64,000 nt of DNA, from the NCBI GenBank assembly GCA_022579005.1, contig MU401592.1:1-64000 (forward strand), in the 5' to 3' direction. The DNA comes from Poronia punctata. Taxonomy: Eukaryota; Ascomycota; Sordariomycetes; Xylariales; Xylariaceae. Position 1 is the first letter of the stretch. Every line of letters starts with the position of its first letter. Made by a program: the position numbers and the translations under genes. Below are positions 1 through 13,167 of the stretch, piece after piece. The notes beneath the pieces were generated by a model. The model was not told the DNA's origin and did no database searches. It saw only the letters and a list, made by a program, of their open reading frames with translations.

Positions 1-1260
1 AGCTACTTTAGCTTAAAAACTAAAAGCGCTATAAGCTTTTAAGTAGCTTTTAGCCTTGCTATACTTTATAGCTACTTTAGCTTAAAAACTAAAAGTACTA
101 TAAGCTTTTAAATAGCTTTTAGCCTTGCTATACTTTATAACTACTTTAGCTTAAAAACTAAAAGCGCTATAAGCTTTTAAGTAGCTTTTAGCCTTGCTAT
201 ACTTTATAGCTACTTTAGCTTAGAAACTAAAAGCGCTATAAGCTTTTAAGTAGCTTTTAGCTTTGCTATACTTTATAGCTACTTTAGCTTAAAAACTAAA
301 AGCGCTATAAGCTTTTAAGTAGCTTTTAGCCTTGCTATACTTTATAGCTAACTAAGTTTAAGTATTAAAAGTACTATAAGCTTTTAAGTAGCTTTTTAGC
401 TTTTTAGCTTTAGCTTAAAAACTAAAAGCGTAGTAAGCTTTTAAGTAGCTTTTTAGCTTTTTAGCCTTATATTTACTTTAATATAAATATTAAAAGCGTA
501 GTAAGCTTTTAAGTAGCTTTTAGCTTTGCTATACTTTATAGCTAACTAGGTTTAAGTACTAAAAGCGCTATAAGCTTTTAAGTAGCTTTTTAGCCTTACT
601 ATACTTTATAGCTATTTTAGCTTAAAAACTAAAAGTGCTATAAGCTTTTAAGTAGCTTTTAGCTTTGCTATACTTTATAGCTAACTAGGTTTAAGTATTA
701 AAAGTGCTATAAGCTTTTAAGTAATTTTTTAGCTTTGCTATACTTTATAGCTACTTTAACGTAAGTATTAATAGTATAGTAAGCTTTTAAGTAGCTTTTA
801 GCCTTGCTATACTTTATAGCTAGCTAAGTTTAAGTACTAAAAGCGTAGTAAGCTTTTAAGTAGCTTTTAGCTTTACTATATTTTATAGCTAACTAGGTTT
901 AAGTACTAAAAGCGCTATAAGCTTTTAAGTAGCTTTTTAACCTTTTAGCTTTTTAGCTTTAGCTTAAAAACTAAAACTGCTATAAGCTTTAAAGTAGCTT
1001 TTTAGCTTTAAAGTTACTTTATAGCTAACTAAGTTTAAGTATTTAAAGTGCTATAAGCTTTAAAGCAGCTTTTTAGCTTTTTAGCTTTAAAGTTACTTTA
1101 TAGCTATTTTAGCTTAAGTACTAAGAGCGCTATAAGCTTTAAAGTAGCTTTTTAGCTTTTTAGTTTTAAAGTTACTTTATAGCTACTTTAGCTTAAGTAT
1201 TAAAAGCGCTATAAGCTTTAAAGTAGCTATTTAACCTTTTAGCTTTATAGTTACTTTATA
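1..1260. repeat. Tandem array, about 69-bp unit
   Basis: The unit begins AGCTACTTTAGCTTAAAAAC and restarts at 1, 70, 139 and 208, so the period is 69 bp in the first part. From about 345 on, units vary in length because short blocks such as AGCTTTTT are added or lost. A few decayed copies recur at about 2040-2230. The window opens inside the array, so its true left end is not visible. Confidence 0.9.
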
Positions 1261-2332
1261 CTTAATTATAGTCGCTTTAAAAAGTAATAACTAAATTTAA
1301 TAACTTATACTAAAACTTATTTATTTAAAAGATTAATTACCTTTTTTTTTTATAATTTAAAAATTTTTAAAAAATATATTTTACTAATTTATATTAAATA
1401 TATTTATATATTAATAAAAGTATTTATATATTAATAAAAATAGCTTATATATTAAGTATAAAACTAGCTTATAAGCTTTAAAATTTAGCAAAATAAAGAT
1501 TTTTAAACTTTAATATTTAAAGCTTTATATTATATTAAATAAAAATATAAAAAATATAAACTTAGTAAATTTATAAACTAGATTTAAAACCTAGTTTATA
1601 TATATAAAAGCTTAATTTTTATTTTTATTAATAACGTATTTTTTATATACGCTACTTTTATAAAAATTTAGCTAAATATTTAAAATCTTATATAAAACTA
1701 TTAAACTACGTTTTATAAACTTTAAGTATATATAATAATTATTTAATTACTTAGTAATTTTAAAACATTTTTTATTAATTTTTATATTAATGTTTAAATA
1801 TTTTTATTTTTAATAACTATATATTAAATTTATATAAATTATTTTAATAGTAATAAAATTATAATAATAGCATAAAAAGTTAAAATATAATATGCTAAAA
1901 ATAGCTTAATGTTTAAAGTATATAAAACTATTTATTTTATATTATATTTTTTAGTATATATAATTTAGTACAAGTTTTTTTAAAGTAGAAAATTTATTAA
2001 AAAAACCTATTATTACTTTTTAAAACTTATTATAAGTCTAGGTATTAAGCGCGCTATAACTTTTAAGCTAGCTTTTTAGCCCTTTAGCCTTATAGCTACT
2101 TTATAGCTATATTAGTTTAAGCAATAAAAGCGTAAAAAGCTTTTAAATAGCTTTTAAGCTTTATTTTATTTATAAGTAACTAAACTTAGGTATTAAAAGC
2201 GTAATAAGCCTTTAAATAGCTTTTTAATCTTTACTTTTTAAGTATTTTTTATGCTTAATTAATTTTATAATTATTTATTATATAAAAAATATAAATTTAA
2301 TATATAATAATTATATTATAACGTTTTTAGTT

Positions 2333-3090
2333 TTATATATACTAGGTACTAAAAGTATAAAGAGCACTTAAGCCCTTTTTAAAGTAAGTATAGTACCTAC
2401 TTAGGTATAGGCTTAAATAGCCTTGCTTTTTTATATTTTAAGTACTAAAAGCATATAAAGTACTTAAGCTTTTTTTAAAGTAAGTATAGCACTTACTTAA
2501 GTATAAGCTTAAATAGCCTTGCTTTTTTATATACTAGGTACTAAAAGCGTATAAAGTACTTAAGCCTTTTTTAAAATAAGTATAGCACTTACTTAAGTAT
2601 AGGCTTAAATAGCTTTGCTTTTTTATATACTAGGTATTAAAAGCGTATAGAGCACCTAAGCTTTTTTTAAAGTAAGTATAGTACTTATTTAAGTATAGGC
2701 TTAAATAGCTTTACTTTTTTATATACTAAGTACTAAGAGTATAAAGAGCACTTAAGCCCTTTTTAAAGTAAGTATAGTACTTATTTAAGTATAAGCTTAA
2801 ATAGCCTTGCTTTTTTATATTTTAAGTACTAAAAGCATATAAAGCACTTAAGCTTTTTTTAAAGTAAATATAGCACCTATTTAAGTATAGGCTTAAATAG
2901 CCTTGCTTTTTTATATACTAGGTACTAAAAGCGTATAAAGCACTTAAGCTTTTTTTAAAGTAGGTATAGTACCTACTTAGGTATAAGCTTAAATAGCTTT
3001 GCTTTTTTATATTTTAGGTACTAAAAGCGTAAAAAGCACTTAAGCCTTTTTTAAAATAGGTAAAGCACCTACTTAAGTCTAGGTACTAAA
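2333..3090. repeat. Tandem array, 96-bp unit
   Basis: The core GGTACTAAAAGCGTATAAAG recurs with the GTACT word at 2346, 2442 and 2538, a period of 96 bp, for nearly eight copies. Each unit contains a short internal symmetry around the word AAGTAAGTATAGCACTTACTT. Copies differ mainly by C/T and G/A transitions, as expected of RIP or deamination. Confidence 0.9.
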
Positions 3091-3109
3091 AGCGTAGGCA
3101 GTAGTAAAA

Positions 3110-3835
3110 TCTAGCTATTAGTTTTTAGTTTTTATTAACTTTTTTTTAACTACTTTTTAATTAGCTAGAAAAATGGTTTTATAAGTTAACTTTTAAAATT
3201 TTTTATATAAATAATTTATTAAAAAGGGCTTACTTAAATAAAAAGCTTTTAAGCTATGTTTTTAACTTAAATAAAGCTAGTAAGTATATAAAAAAGGCAG
3301 CTATAAGCTTTTTTTAATAACTACTTTAATAATTTATAGTAGTTAGTAACGTTGTTAAGTATACTAAGGTATGCTATTTTATTATACTTATAGTAAGTTT
3401 TAAAGGTTATAATAATTATTAAACTATTTTTAGTAATAAATAATATATATTATATGCGCTATAAAACTAAAAATATAATAATTGCTAAAAGGTTTAGGTT
3501 ATTAGCTAGTATAAGGATTTGTTGCAATTATTAGTGCTTGCTATAATGCTTTAAAGTATAGTAAGATATAGTAACTAGTACTTAGTACTATATAGGGCTA
3601 ATAACTTAACTATTTTTTAACTTTTTTTTAATTTAGTTAAAAAGTAGTTTTATAAGTTAACTTTTAAAATTTTTTATATAAATAATTTATTAAAAAGGGC
3701 TTACTTAAATAAAAAGCGTTTAAGCTGTGTTTTTAATCTAAGTAAAGCTAGTAAGTATATAAAAAAAGTAGCTGCAAGCCTTTTTTTATAACTATTATAT
3801 TATTTATAGTTGTTAATAGTATATGTTAAGGTATG
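3110..3835. repeat. Direct repeat pair, offset 471 bp
   Basis: A segment of roughly 170-200 bp near 3115-3330 is repeated near 3590-3800. The shared word ATAAGTTAACTTTTAAAATT starts at 3181 in the first copy and 3652 in the second. The copies differ by scattered C/T and G/A changes. They could be two units of a longer tandem repeat or decayed terminal repeats of an element; I see no coding sequence between them. Confidence 0.7.
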
Positions 3836-4039
3836 CTGTAGCTTTTTTTTTTTAGTATTTAATAAAGGACTATAGTAGCTACTATAAAATTTAAAGCAAA
3901 TAGTAATATATATTATAACTACTATAGTACTATATTTTTAGTGTTTACTTAAAAATATAAGTAACTAGTATAGTAATATATAATAGTTAATAATCTTTGC
4001 TTAGCTAGCTTAAAGTATAGTATATTTTATAAACTAGCA

Positions 4040-5715
4040 TATAGTATTGTATTAAGTATTAGTAAGTATTACTTTTTAGTAATAAAGGGTAATGCTAGTA
4101 AAGGTAATTTTATAGTTTTTTAATAAAAAACCTAACTAGTAAGTATTAGCAATAAGTATTGCTTTTTAGTAATAAAAAGTAATACTAGTAAAAGTAGTTT
4201 TATAGTTTTTTAATAAAGGACTTAATTAGTAGGTATTAGTAATAGGTGTTGCTTTTTAGCACTAAGGGGTAACGCTAGTAAAGGTAATCTTATAATTTTT
4301 TAATAAAGAACTTAACTAGTAAGTAGTAGTAATAAGTGTTGCTTTTTAGCAATAAGGGGTAATGCTAGTAAAGGTAGCATTATAGCTAGCTTTAAAAGCT
4401 AGCTTTAAAAGTGCTGCTTTTTAGTAATAAAAAGTAATGCTAATAAAGGTAGCATAATAGTTTTTTAGTAAAGAATATAATTAGTAAGTATTAGTAATAA
4501 GTATTGCTTTTTAGTAATAAGAGGTAATATTAGTAAAGGTAGCATTATAGTTAGCTTTAAAGGTTAGCTTTAAAAGTGCTGCCTTTTAGTAATAAAAGGT
4601 AATACTAGTAAAGGTAGTTTTATAGTTTTTTAGTAAAGGACTTAATTAGTAAGTGTTAGTAATAAGTGTTGCTTTTTAGTAATAAGGGGTAATGCTAGTA
4701 AAGGTAGTTTTATAGTTTTTTAATAAAAAACTTAACTAGTAAGTGTTAGTAATAAGTACTGCTTTTTAGCAATAAGGGGTAATGCTAGTAAAGGTTATAT
4801 TATAGTTAGCTTTAAAAGTATTGCTTTTTAGCAATAAAAAGTATTGCTAATAAAAGTGGTTTTATAGTCTTTTAATAAAGGACCTTTTTTATAAGTATTA
4901 GTAATAAGTATTGCTTTATAGCAATAAGAGGTAATGCTAGTAAAGGTAGTTTTATTATTTTTTAGTAAACAATTTAACTAGTAGGTATTAGTAATAAGTG
5001 CTGCTTTTTAGCAATAAAAAGTAATGCTAATAAAGGTTATATTATAGTTAGCTTTAAAAGTGTTGCTTTTTAGTAATAAAAGGTATTGCTAGTAAAGGTA
5101 GTTTTATAGTCTTTTAATAAAAGACTTAATTAGTAAGTATTAGTAATAAGTATTGCTTTTTAGCAATAAGGGGTAATGCTAGTAAAGGTAGTTTTATAGT
5201 TTTTTAGTAAAGGATTTAATTAGTAGGTATTAGCAATAAGTGCTGCTTTTTAGCAATAAGAGGTAATGCTAGTAAAGGTTACATTATAGTTAGCTTTAAA
5301 AGTATTGCTTTTTAGTAATAAAAGGTATTGCTAGTAAAAGTGGTTTTATAGTCTTTTAGTAAAGGACCTTTTTTGTAGGTATTAGCAATAGGTGTTGCCT
5401 TGTAGTAATAAGGGGTAATGCTAGTAAAGGTTGCATTATAGTTAGCTTTAAAAGTATTGCCTTTTAGTAATAAAGGGTATTGCTAGTAAAGGTAATTTTA
5501 TAGTTTTTTAATAAAAGACTTAACTAGTAGGTATTAGCAATAAGTATTGCTTTTTAGTAATAAAGGGTAATGCTAGTAAAGGTAGTTTTATAGTTTTTTA
5601 GTAAAAGACTTAATTAGTAAGTGTTAGCAATAAGTATTGCTTTTTAATAATAAAAGGTAATGCTAGTAAAAGTAGTATTATAGTTTTTTAATAAAAAACC
5701 TTTTTAATAAGTGCT
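4040..5715. repeat. Tandem array, 90-bp unit with shorter variants
   Basis: The word AAGTATTAGCAATAAGTATT starts at 4141 and its relatives start at 4231 and 4321, so the basic period is 90 bp. Every few units a variant appears in which part of the unit is replaced by TTAGCTTTAAAAGTGCTGC (for example near 4380, 4550, 4805, 5045, 5290 and 5440). The array therefore has a two-state, higher-order pattern rather than one uniform monomer. Confidence 0.9.
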
Positions 5716-5759
5716 AGTAGCTTAACTTTTATATTTTAACTAATAATTAGATTTTTATA

Positions 5760-7700
5760 TGTAGTTATATAAAGTTTCTTTTTTTTATATTAAGTTATAA
5801 GTATAAGCTATTAATAATTACTTATATGCTTTAATTAGCGCTAGCGTAGCTTTAGCTATGTTAAAAGTGCTGCAAACTTTTATAACTTTAATTAAAGTAT
5901 ATAATAGCTGTTTACTTTTTTAAAAGCATTGCTTAGCAGTGCTAATTTAAAAAAAATGCTTTTATTATTATTAACTTATTATATTAGCTTTTAGCTAAAC
6001 CTAGGCGTAGTTTTATAAGCATTGTAGTATTTATTACTTTTTTATTAAAGTATTAGCTTTATAAAAAAAGCATTATAAATTAAAAAGTAGGATTATTAGT
6101 ATAAGCTTTTTAGGCTGCTTTTAATTTTATATGTTGCTTTATAAGGTTACTTATAGTAAGTTATTAGTATATGCTTTTATAGCTGCTTTTAATTTAGCAA
6201 CAGTGCTTTATAAAGTTATATAGCTAAGAGGTTAATATAAGCTAATTAAAAATATTTTTAAGTTAGTACTAATAGCTACTAGGTCTTTTTTTTTTTTTTA
6301 GTAGTTTTATAGTGTTTATTTTGCTTAACTATTAAATGCTTTTTTAGGTTTTTGTTTGCTATTTTTTTTAGTTTTAACTAAAAAAATAGTGCTTTAAGCT
6401 TTTATTAGTTTTATAACTTAAAAATAACTATTAGCGTGCTTTTACTAGCGCTACTATAGTTAATTTAACTATAATAAAAGTGCTGTAAACTTTTATAACT
6501 TTAAACAAAGTATGCAATAGCTACTGCCTTTTTTAAAGGCGCTTTTTTATAAGTACTGGTATTTAAGATAAGCTATGCTTAAGGCTTGCTACTTGCCTTC
6601 TTTTTTAAGCTACTAGGTTTATAATAAAAAGCAAGGCTTTTGTTAAACTAAAAATATATAGACTTATAATTAAAACTACTACGTATAGCTTATATAAAGT
6701 TTATTTTTTATTATTTTTTATATTTTAATAATTAGGCTATTGCTTACTAGCTATATAAGGTTTTTTTTAACTAAGCAGTTTTAATAAACTAATAATAAGG
6801 CTACTAGTAATTAAGTTTATAAGGTTTTTTAATTTTATTATAAGTTGCTATACAATGTTAGCAACTTTTTTTTTTAAAAGTAGCATAGATTTAAAAAAAT
6901 ATTTAGTACTTTACTTTTAAACTTTTAACTAACTTTAGCTTAATATTAATAGCTAGTATATATACTACTTGCTACTAAGTGCTAATAGCTATTATAAAGG
7001 CTATAAAGAATTAAAGAAAATAATAATAAAAGCTATTTATATTTTTTATTAGCAAGTTTTTTAAAAATAATATAAGCTTAAGATTTTATTTTAGCTAAGC
7101 TATTTACTGCTATTTAAAGCCTCTTTTTTTATTTAGTTTTTAGTTGCTTATATAGCGTTAAGTTTTTATAGCTTTTTTATTGCATTATAAATAACTAAAG
7201 TTTTTATTGCTTTTAAGCAATAACATATTTTTTAAAAATATAGACGTTATTTTTTAAAAGGTTTTATTGCTGCTAATAGTTTTTTAAAACGCTTATAAAG
7301 TTAATATAAAGGCTTATTAGCTTTAAAAGCGTAAAAATAGTAACTTAATTTAAAAAAAGTTAGTTATTTAATATGTTTAAATAGTTAAAAGTGCATATTA
7401 TAATAATTTTTATATTAAATACTGCTTAAAGTATTATGCTAGTATTATAAGCATATAAAAGTAATTAATACTTACTATTACCGGCTGCTTTTAAATATAT
7501 ATTATAATATTTTTAAAATATATTTGCTAAAAAGTTTTTTATATAAGCTAGATTAAGCGCTTTTAAAAGCAAAAAATAATTTTTAATTATAAAACTATTA
7601 CTTTAATTATAAATAAAGTTAATTTTATTTAGTTATAAGCTAAAATATTACTTTATAAGCTATTTTTTAGTAGCTTTATATATTATTAGCATAACGCTGC
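5760..7700. repeat. AT-rich sequence with decayed dispersed repeats
   Basis: No gene is visible. Two diverged copies of one segment can be recognised by the shared word AAAAGTGCTG(C/T)AAACTTTT, at about 5860 and 6475, each followed by a similar GTA-ATAGCT stretch. The rest is low-complexity AT-rich sequence. Confidence 0.55.
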
Positions 7701-7719
7701 TAGTTATGCTTATAACTTA

Positions 7720-8215
7720 AAAAGGTTAGTAAGCAGCAAAAAGCTAGTAAGTAGCAAAAAGCATATACGTTTTTTATTAGCAAATATTAAAAGCTAAGCT
7801 AAAAATATTAAAAAAGCTAGTAGGCAGCAAAGGGCTAGTAAGCATATACGTTTTTTATTAGCAAATATTAAAAGCTAAGCTAAAAATACTAAAAGGCCTA
7901 GTAAGTAGCAAAAGGCTAATAGGCAATAAGGGCTTAGTAAGCAGTAAAAAGTTAGTAAGCAATAAAAGCCTGGTAGGCAGTAAAGGGTTAGTAGACAGCA
8001 AGGGGTTAGTAGGCAGCAAGAGGTTAGTAGGCAATAAGAGGTTAGTAGGCAATAAAAAGTTAGTAAGCAGCAAAAAGCTAGTAAGTATATATGTTTTTTA
8101 TTAGCAAATATAAAAAGCTAAGCTAAAAATACTAAAGGGCTTAGTAGGCAGCAAAAGGTTAGTAAGCAATAAAAAGCATATATATTTTTTGCTAGCAAAT
8201 ATTAAAACTTAGCTA
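7720..8215. repeat. Compound minisatellite, 18-bp unit plus spacer
   Basis: Short units of the type GTTAGTAGGCAGCAAGAG (18 bp) are repeated many times between about 7900 and 8080. They alternate with a longer spacer containing TTTTTTATTAGCAAATATTA, seen near 7775, 7850, 8095 and, diverged, 8190. Read on the minus strand the array gives a spurious leucine-rich ORF (7858-8073). Confidence 0.85.
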
Positions 8216-11200
8216 GTAATTTTAAAAGGCCGGCAAAAGTTATAAAAAAAAATACTTAAATAAAGCGCTTAAATTTTTATATTACGTAGCAGTTGCTTAT
8301 AGTATATATTAGCAATAATGTAGCTAAAGTAATTTTATAAAATATAAACATTATTAGCTTTATTAAAATTTTAAAATATAAAGTAAACAAAAAGATTATA
8401 AACTTAGCTATAGCCTTTTATATTTTTTATATTAAAAAAAGTATATTAAAAGCAATAATAATGCTATAAGTTTGCTAAAAGGTTTTTAAAATAACTTATT
8501 TAATTTGCTTATAGTAAAAAAAAGAACTTTTATTTAAAACTTAAAGTAAGCAGTTAAAAAGCTTTAAGCTTAAACCTTTTTTTGCTATAAATTTACTTTA
8601 TACTGCGTTTTTATATTAATAACTATATTATTTTTAATTAAAAGCTATATAATTAAAGTATATAACGTAATATAAAGTAACTTTGTTATAAAAAAAGAAA
8701 GCGTATAGCATAAGCTTTATTATTGCTATTTAAAAAGTTTAAATGTTTAAAAAAAAGAAAAATATTTAACTTAAACCTTTATATTACTTTACTAGTTTTA
8801 TATTTATTTTTAAATAAAATTATAAAAGCAATATTAGCTAATTACTATATAAGTAATAAAACGTTGCTAACTTTATTAAATTTAGTAGTGTAAGCTTTTA
8901 ACTAAAGTAAAAACTATATTATTAAGCTTTTATATAGGCGTTGTTTGCTTACTTGCTATAATTAGCTATAAGTACTATATATAAGCTAATAAGTTTAACG
9001 CTATTTAAAAACAAGGCTTATAAGTAAAAACTTATAATTTTACTAAAAAAACTATATAAGTAACAACTTTAAAGCTTTAAAAAAGTTGCTAAAAAGTAAA
9101 AAAGCAGCGTTAAGCAAAATAAAGTTAAAAAACGTATTGCTTACAATACGCTTATTTAATAAGCTAGCATATTTTGCTATTTTTAAACAAGCAAGAAATA
9201 AATTTAATTAAACAAAAAAACACGTAGATTTTTATAAATTAAAAAGCCTTTATTTAACTGCTTATATTATATATAAAAAATTATTGCTTTAATAAAAAGA
9301 TTATTGCTTAAATAGAAAAACTATTACTTTAATAAAAAGATTATTGCTATAATAAGTATTTATACTTATTTTATTAACTAAAAAAAAAATATTTAAGTTT
9401 ACTTTTTACTTTTTTTAAATTATATTTTTAATATATAAATGTATTAAAAACCTGCTTTAATTTTTTAGCAACCTAGATAGCTAAAGAAATTATTTAGGTC
9501 TTTTTTTCTAATATTAACTATAATGCTACTTATAACTTATTTTACTTACTAATTTAAATACTTAATAATAAAGCTTATTATTATATTTACTACCTATACT
9601 TACTTTATTATATAAAAATATAAAAAAAGTTATTTTATAGTTATTAAAACTATAAAAAATATTATAACTAACTTTGTAAATATAAAAAATATTTTACGTT
9701 TATTTATTACTTTTTAGTATAAGTATAACCGCGTTAAATTAGCTTTTTTTTTGCTAATAAAGCTATTGTTATGCAGACAAATACTATAGCCCGCTATTCT
9801 TAAAATATAAATCCTTTAAACCTAGCTTTTTATATAGTATAAAAAGCAATATACTTTATAAACTAAATTTTTTTTGCAGCTACGTTGCGGTTTATTTAGG
9901 TAATATTTGCATAAGTTATTTTAACGCAAAAAATAACCTACATTTTTTGCTTTAGTAAAAGTTAGTAGCTAATTTGCTTATATTAGTAGTTATAAATATA
10001 GTTATTATAAATAAATAAAAAGTATAACTATAAAAGTTTACAATATAGTTTATTATTATATTTAGTTATATAATTACTTAGCTTATTTAATATATTGTTT
10101 TTAAATTTAAAAGCAGTAAGTTTATTTATTTACTTTATAATTAGCTTTTTAAATAAACTATTTTTATTATAAAATATTTAAATTTTAGTTATATTATTAT
10201 AAACATTTTTATAAAACTAATATAAGTGTAGTAAAAGTGTATATATACCCTTTATTAATTATTACGTTCTTTACTAATTAAAAGCAGTAAATAAACTATG
10301 TTTACTTAAAACCTTAGTATAAAAACAAAAAGCTATTAGCTAATATAAAATGCTAAATATATAAGCATAAAAGCTAAATATAATTTAAAAAGTAAAAAAT
10401 AAAAATGTTAAGCAGCTAAAGTAAGTACTTAGGTACCTATGCTATATGCATACCTAATTTTAAATAAAACCTTATTTTTTAGTAAAAATAGTAGCAATAG
10501 CTAATAACTACGCAAGCATTTATATAACTTACTTAATATTACTTTAAATCTAGCTTAAGCTTATAGTATTTTAAAAAGTAGTAAGTTTACTATATTTAAA
10601 GCAAAAGTTTATTACTTTATAAGCTATAATATTATAAAAAAATATAAATATTACGTTATAAACTTACTACCTTATTATATATATATATTTTATTAAAGTT
10701 TACTATTTTTAATAGCTAAACTTTGCTTTACTACTTTATTATATATACTATATTAAGGCTTATTATTTTTAATAGCTAAACGTAGCCTTGCTACTAGTTT
10801 ATATATACTTTAGCAAAGCTTTAATATTCTTAGTAGCTAAACATTAAAAAATATTATATAAAAAACGTTTAGTTTTTTTAAGCTAGAAAATATATATAAT
10901 AATAAGTTATAAAGCTAATATAGCAATACTTTATATAAGCCTTTTTTTTTTTTTCTTTTTTTTAATTTTTTTTTTTAGTAAGCAATAAAACAAGCTTATT
11001 AAAAAGCTTATATAGCTTTTTTGCTTTTTTTATATATATAGCATTGTTATAAGCATTTTTACTAGCAAAGCTAGTAGTTAAAATATTAAGCTTATTTAAT
11101 AAATAATATATAATATATAAAATGTTAATAATATTTTATAATATATATTAAAAATAAGTAAATATAAAAAAGCTAAAATAATATATATTTACTTAACTTT

Positions 11201-12160
11201 AACAACTTTAACTACTTATTACTATATTAAAAAGTTAGTTAAATATTAAAATAAAAAATAGTAAGCTATATATAAATTAATATAAAAGCTTAGCTATATT
11301 ATATTAAAGTAACTTATATTAAAATATAGCTATAGTTGCTATTAGTATACTATTTATAATAAGTAGTATAGGTACTAATAAAGTTAACATACTTTACTAT
11401 AGCTACTTAACTACTTAATACGCTTTAAACATAGCTAATATATAAGTATATTTTTTATATATTAGTTGCTAGTATATAAGTATTTTAGCGCAAAAGGGGT
11501 AAGGCTTTTAAAGCCTTTTTTTTTATAACCTTTTCTTTTAAAAGACTTTTTTTTTTAGCTATATTTTTTTTAGCTATAAGCGTAATAATAAAAGTAAAAA
11601 AATTTAAAAGCAAAGCAAAAAGCAAAGTACTACTACGTTATAGTCGCTTTAATAAAAAAGTATTAGCTATTATATTAAAAAAAGTGTTAGCTATTATATT
11701 AGCTATTATATTAAGTGCTTTTTAATTTTTTTTATTTTTTTTTTTTCTTTTTTTTTTTTTAATTATGTTTTTATTTTTTGCTATAATGCTAAAACTTAAA
11801 GCTATAGTTAAAAATAAAATTTAGCCTTTAAAACCTCTTATTGCTTTAAGTAGCGTTGCTAACTACGCTAGTAAAAAATAAAGCAAAACTAAAAGCAAAA
11901 AAGCTGCTAATGCTATATTAATAAAAGCTTTAAAGTAATATTAGCAGCGTATAAATATAAAGTATAAAAAGCCTTTATATTTTATAGTTAAATATAATTA
12001 GTTACTTAAAAAAAAAAAAAAAAAAAGAAGTAAAAAGTATATAGTAAGGAAATAATATAATATATAAATACTTATAGCATTAAACAGCTTTATAATAATA
12101 CTTATAATTATATTTACTTATATATAAGTAGATTTTTATTAAGTAAAGTACTTTAATATT
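8216..12160. repeat. AT-rich sequence, short repeats only
   Basis: I see no gene here. A small array with the word AAAAAGATTATTGCTT lies at about 9280-9355. Three related units of about 65 bp around the word TTTTTAATAGCTAAAC lie at about 10670-10850. Several poly-T and poly-A runs occur (for example near 10945, 11740 and 12010). Confidence 0.6.
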
Positions 12161-12164
12161 TTAT

Positions 12165-13085
12165 ATAAAATATAATTATTTACTTTAAGGCTAGCAAGCA
12201 AAATATAATTACTTAATAAAATATAATTATTTAGCAAAATATAATTGCTTAGTAAAATATAATTACTTATTAACTTTAAAGCTAATAAGCAAAATATAAT
12301 TGCTTAGCAAAATATAATTACCTACTTTAAAGCTAATAAGCAAAATATAATTATTTACTTTAAAGCTAATAAGTAAAATATAATTACTTACTAACTTTAA
12401 AACTAATAAATAAAATATAATTGCTTAGCAAAATATAATTACTTACTTTAAAGCTAATAGGTAAAATATAATTACTTATTTTAAAGCTAATAGGCAAAAT
12501 ATAATTACTTACTAACTTTAAAGCTAATAAGCAAAATATAATTGCTTAGCAAAATATAATTACTTACTTTAAAGCTAATAAACAAGATATAATTATTAAC
12601 TTTAAAGCTAACAAGTAAAATATAATTGCTTAGTAAAATATAATTACTTACTAACTTTAAAGCTAATAAGTAAAATATAATTACTTACTTTAAAGCTAGC
12701 AAGCAAAATATAATTACTTATTAACTTTAAAGCTAACAAGTAAAATATAATTATTTACTTTAAAGCTAATAAGCAAAATATAATTACTTACTAACTTTAA
12801 AGCTAATAAGCAAAATATAATTATTTACTTTAAAGCTAACAAGCAAAATATAATTATTTACTAACTTTAAAGCTAATAAGCAAAATATAATTACTTACTA
12901 ACTTTAAGGCTAACAAGCAAAATATAATTACCTACTAACTTTAAAGCTAATAAGCAAAATATAATTGCTTAGCAAAATATAATTACCTACTTTAAAGCTA
13001 ACAAGCAAAATATAATTACTTACTAACTTTAAAGCTAATAAGCAAAATATAATTACTTACTTACTTAAAAGCTAGCAAGCAAAAT
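12165..13085. repeat. Minisatellite of about 18/36 bp units
   Basis: The word AAAATATAATTACTTAC alternates with TTTAAAGCTAATAAGC, giving composite units of about 32-38 bp for some 25 copies. Small changes in order (TTGCTTAGC versus TTACTTACT) give several unit types. The array runs almost to the right edge of the AT-rich block. Confidence 0.9.
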
Positions 13086-13167
13086 AAAAAAGTTTTATAT
13101 GCAAAGCAAAAAATAAAAAAGTTTTTAGTACAAAATATAAAATAAAAAAGTTTTTTATACAAAATAT

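Noticed and set aside
7858..8073. Leucine-rich 71-codon minus frame
   Set aside because: It is the 18-bp minisatellite translated; repeats of LLLPTN come from the DNA repeat.
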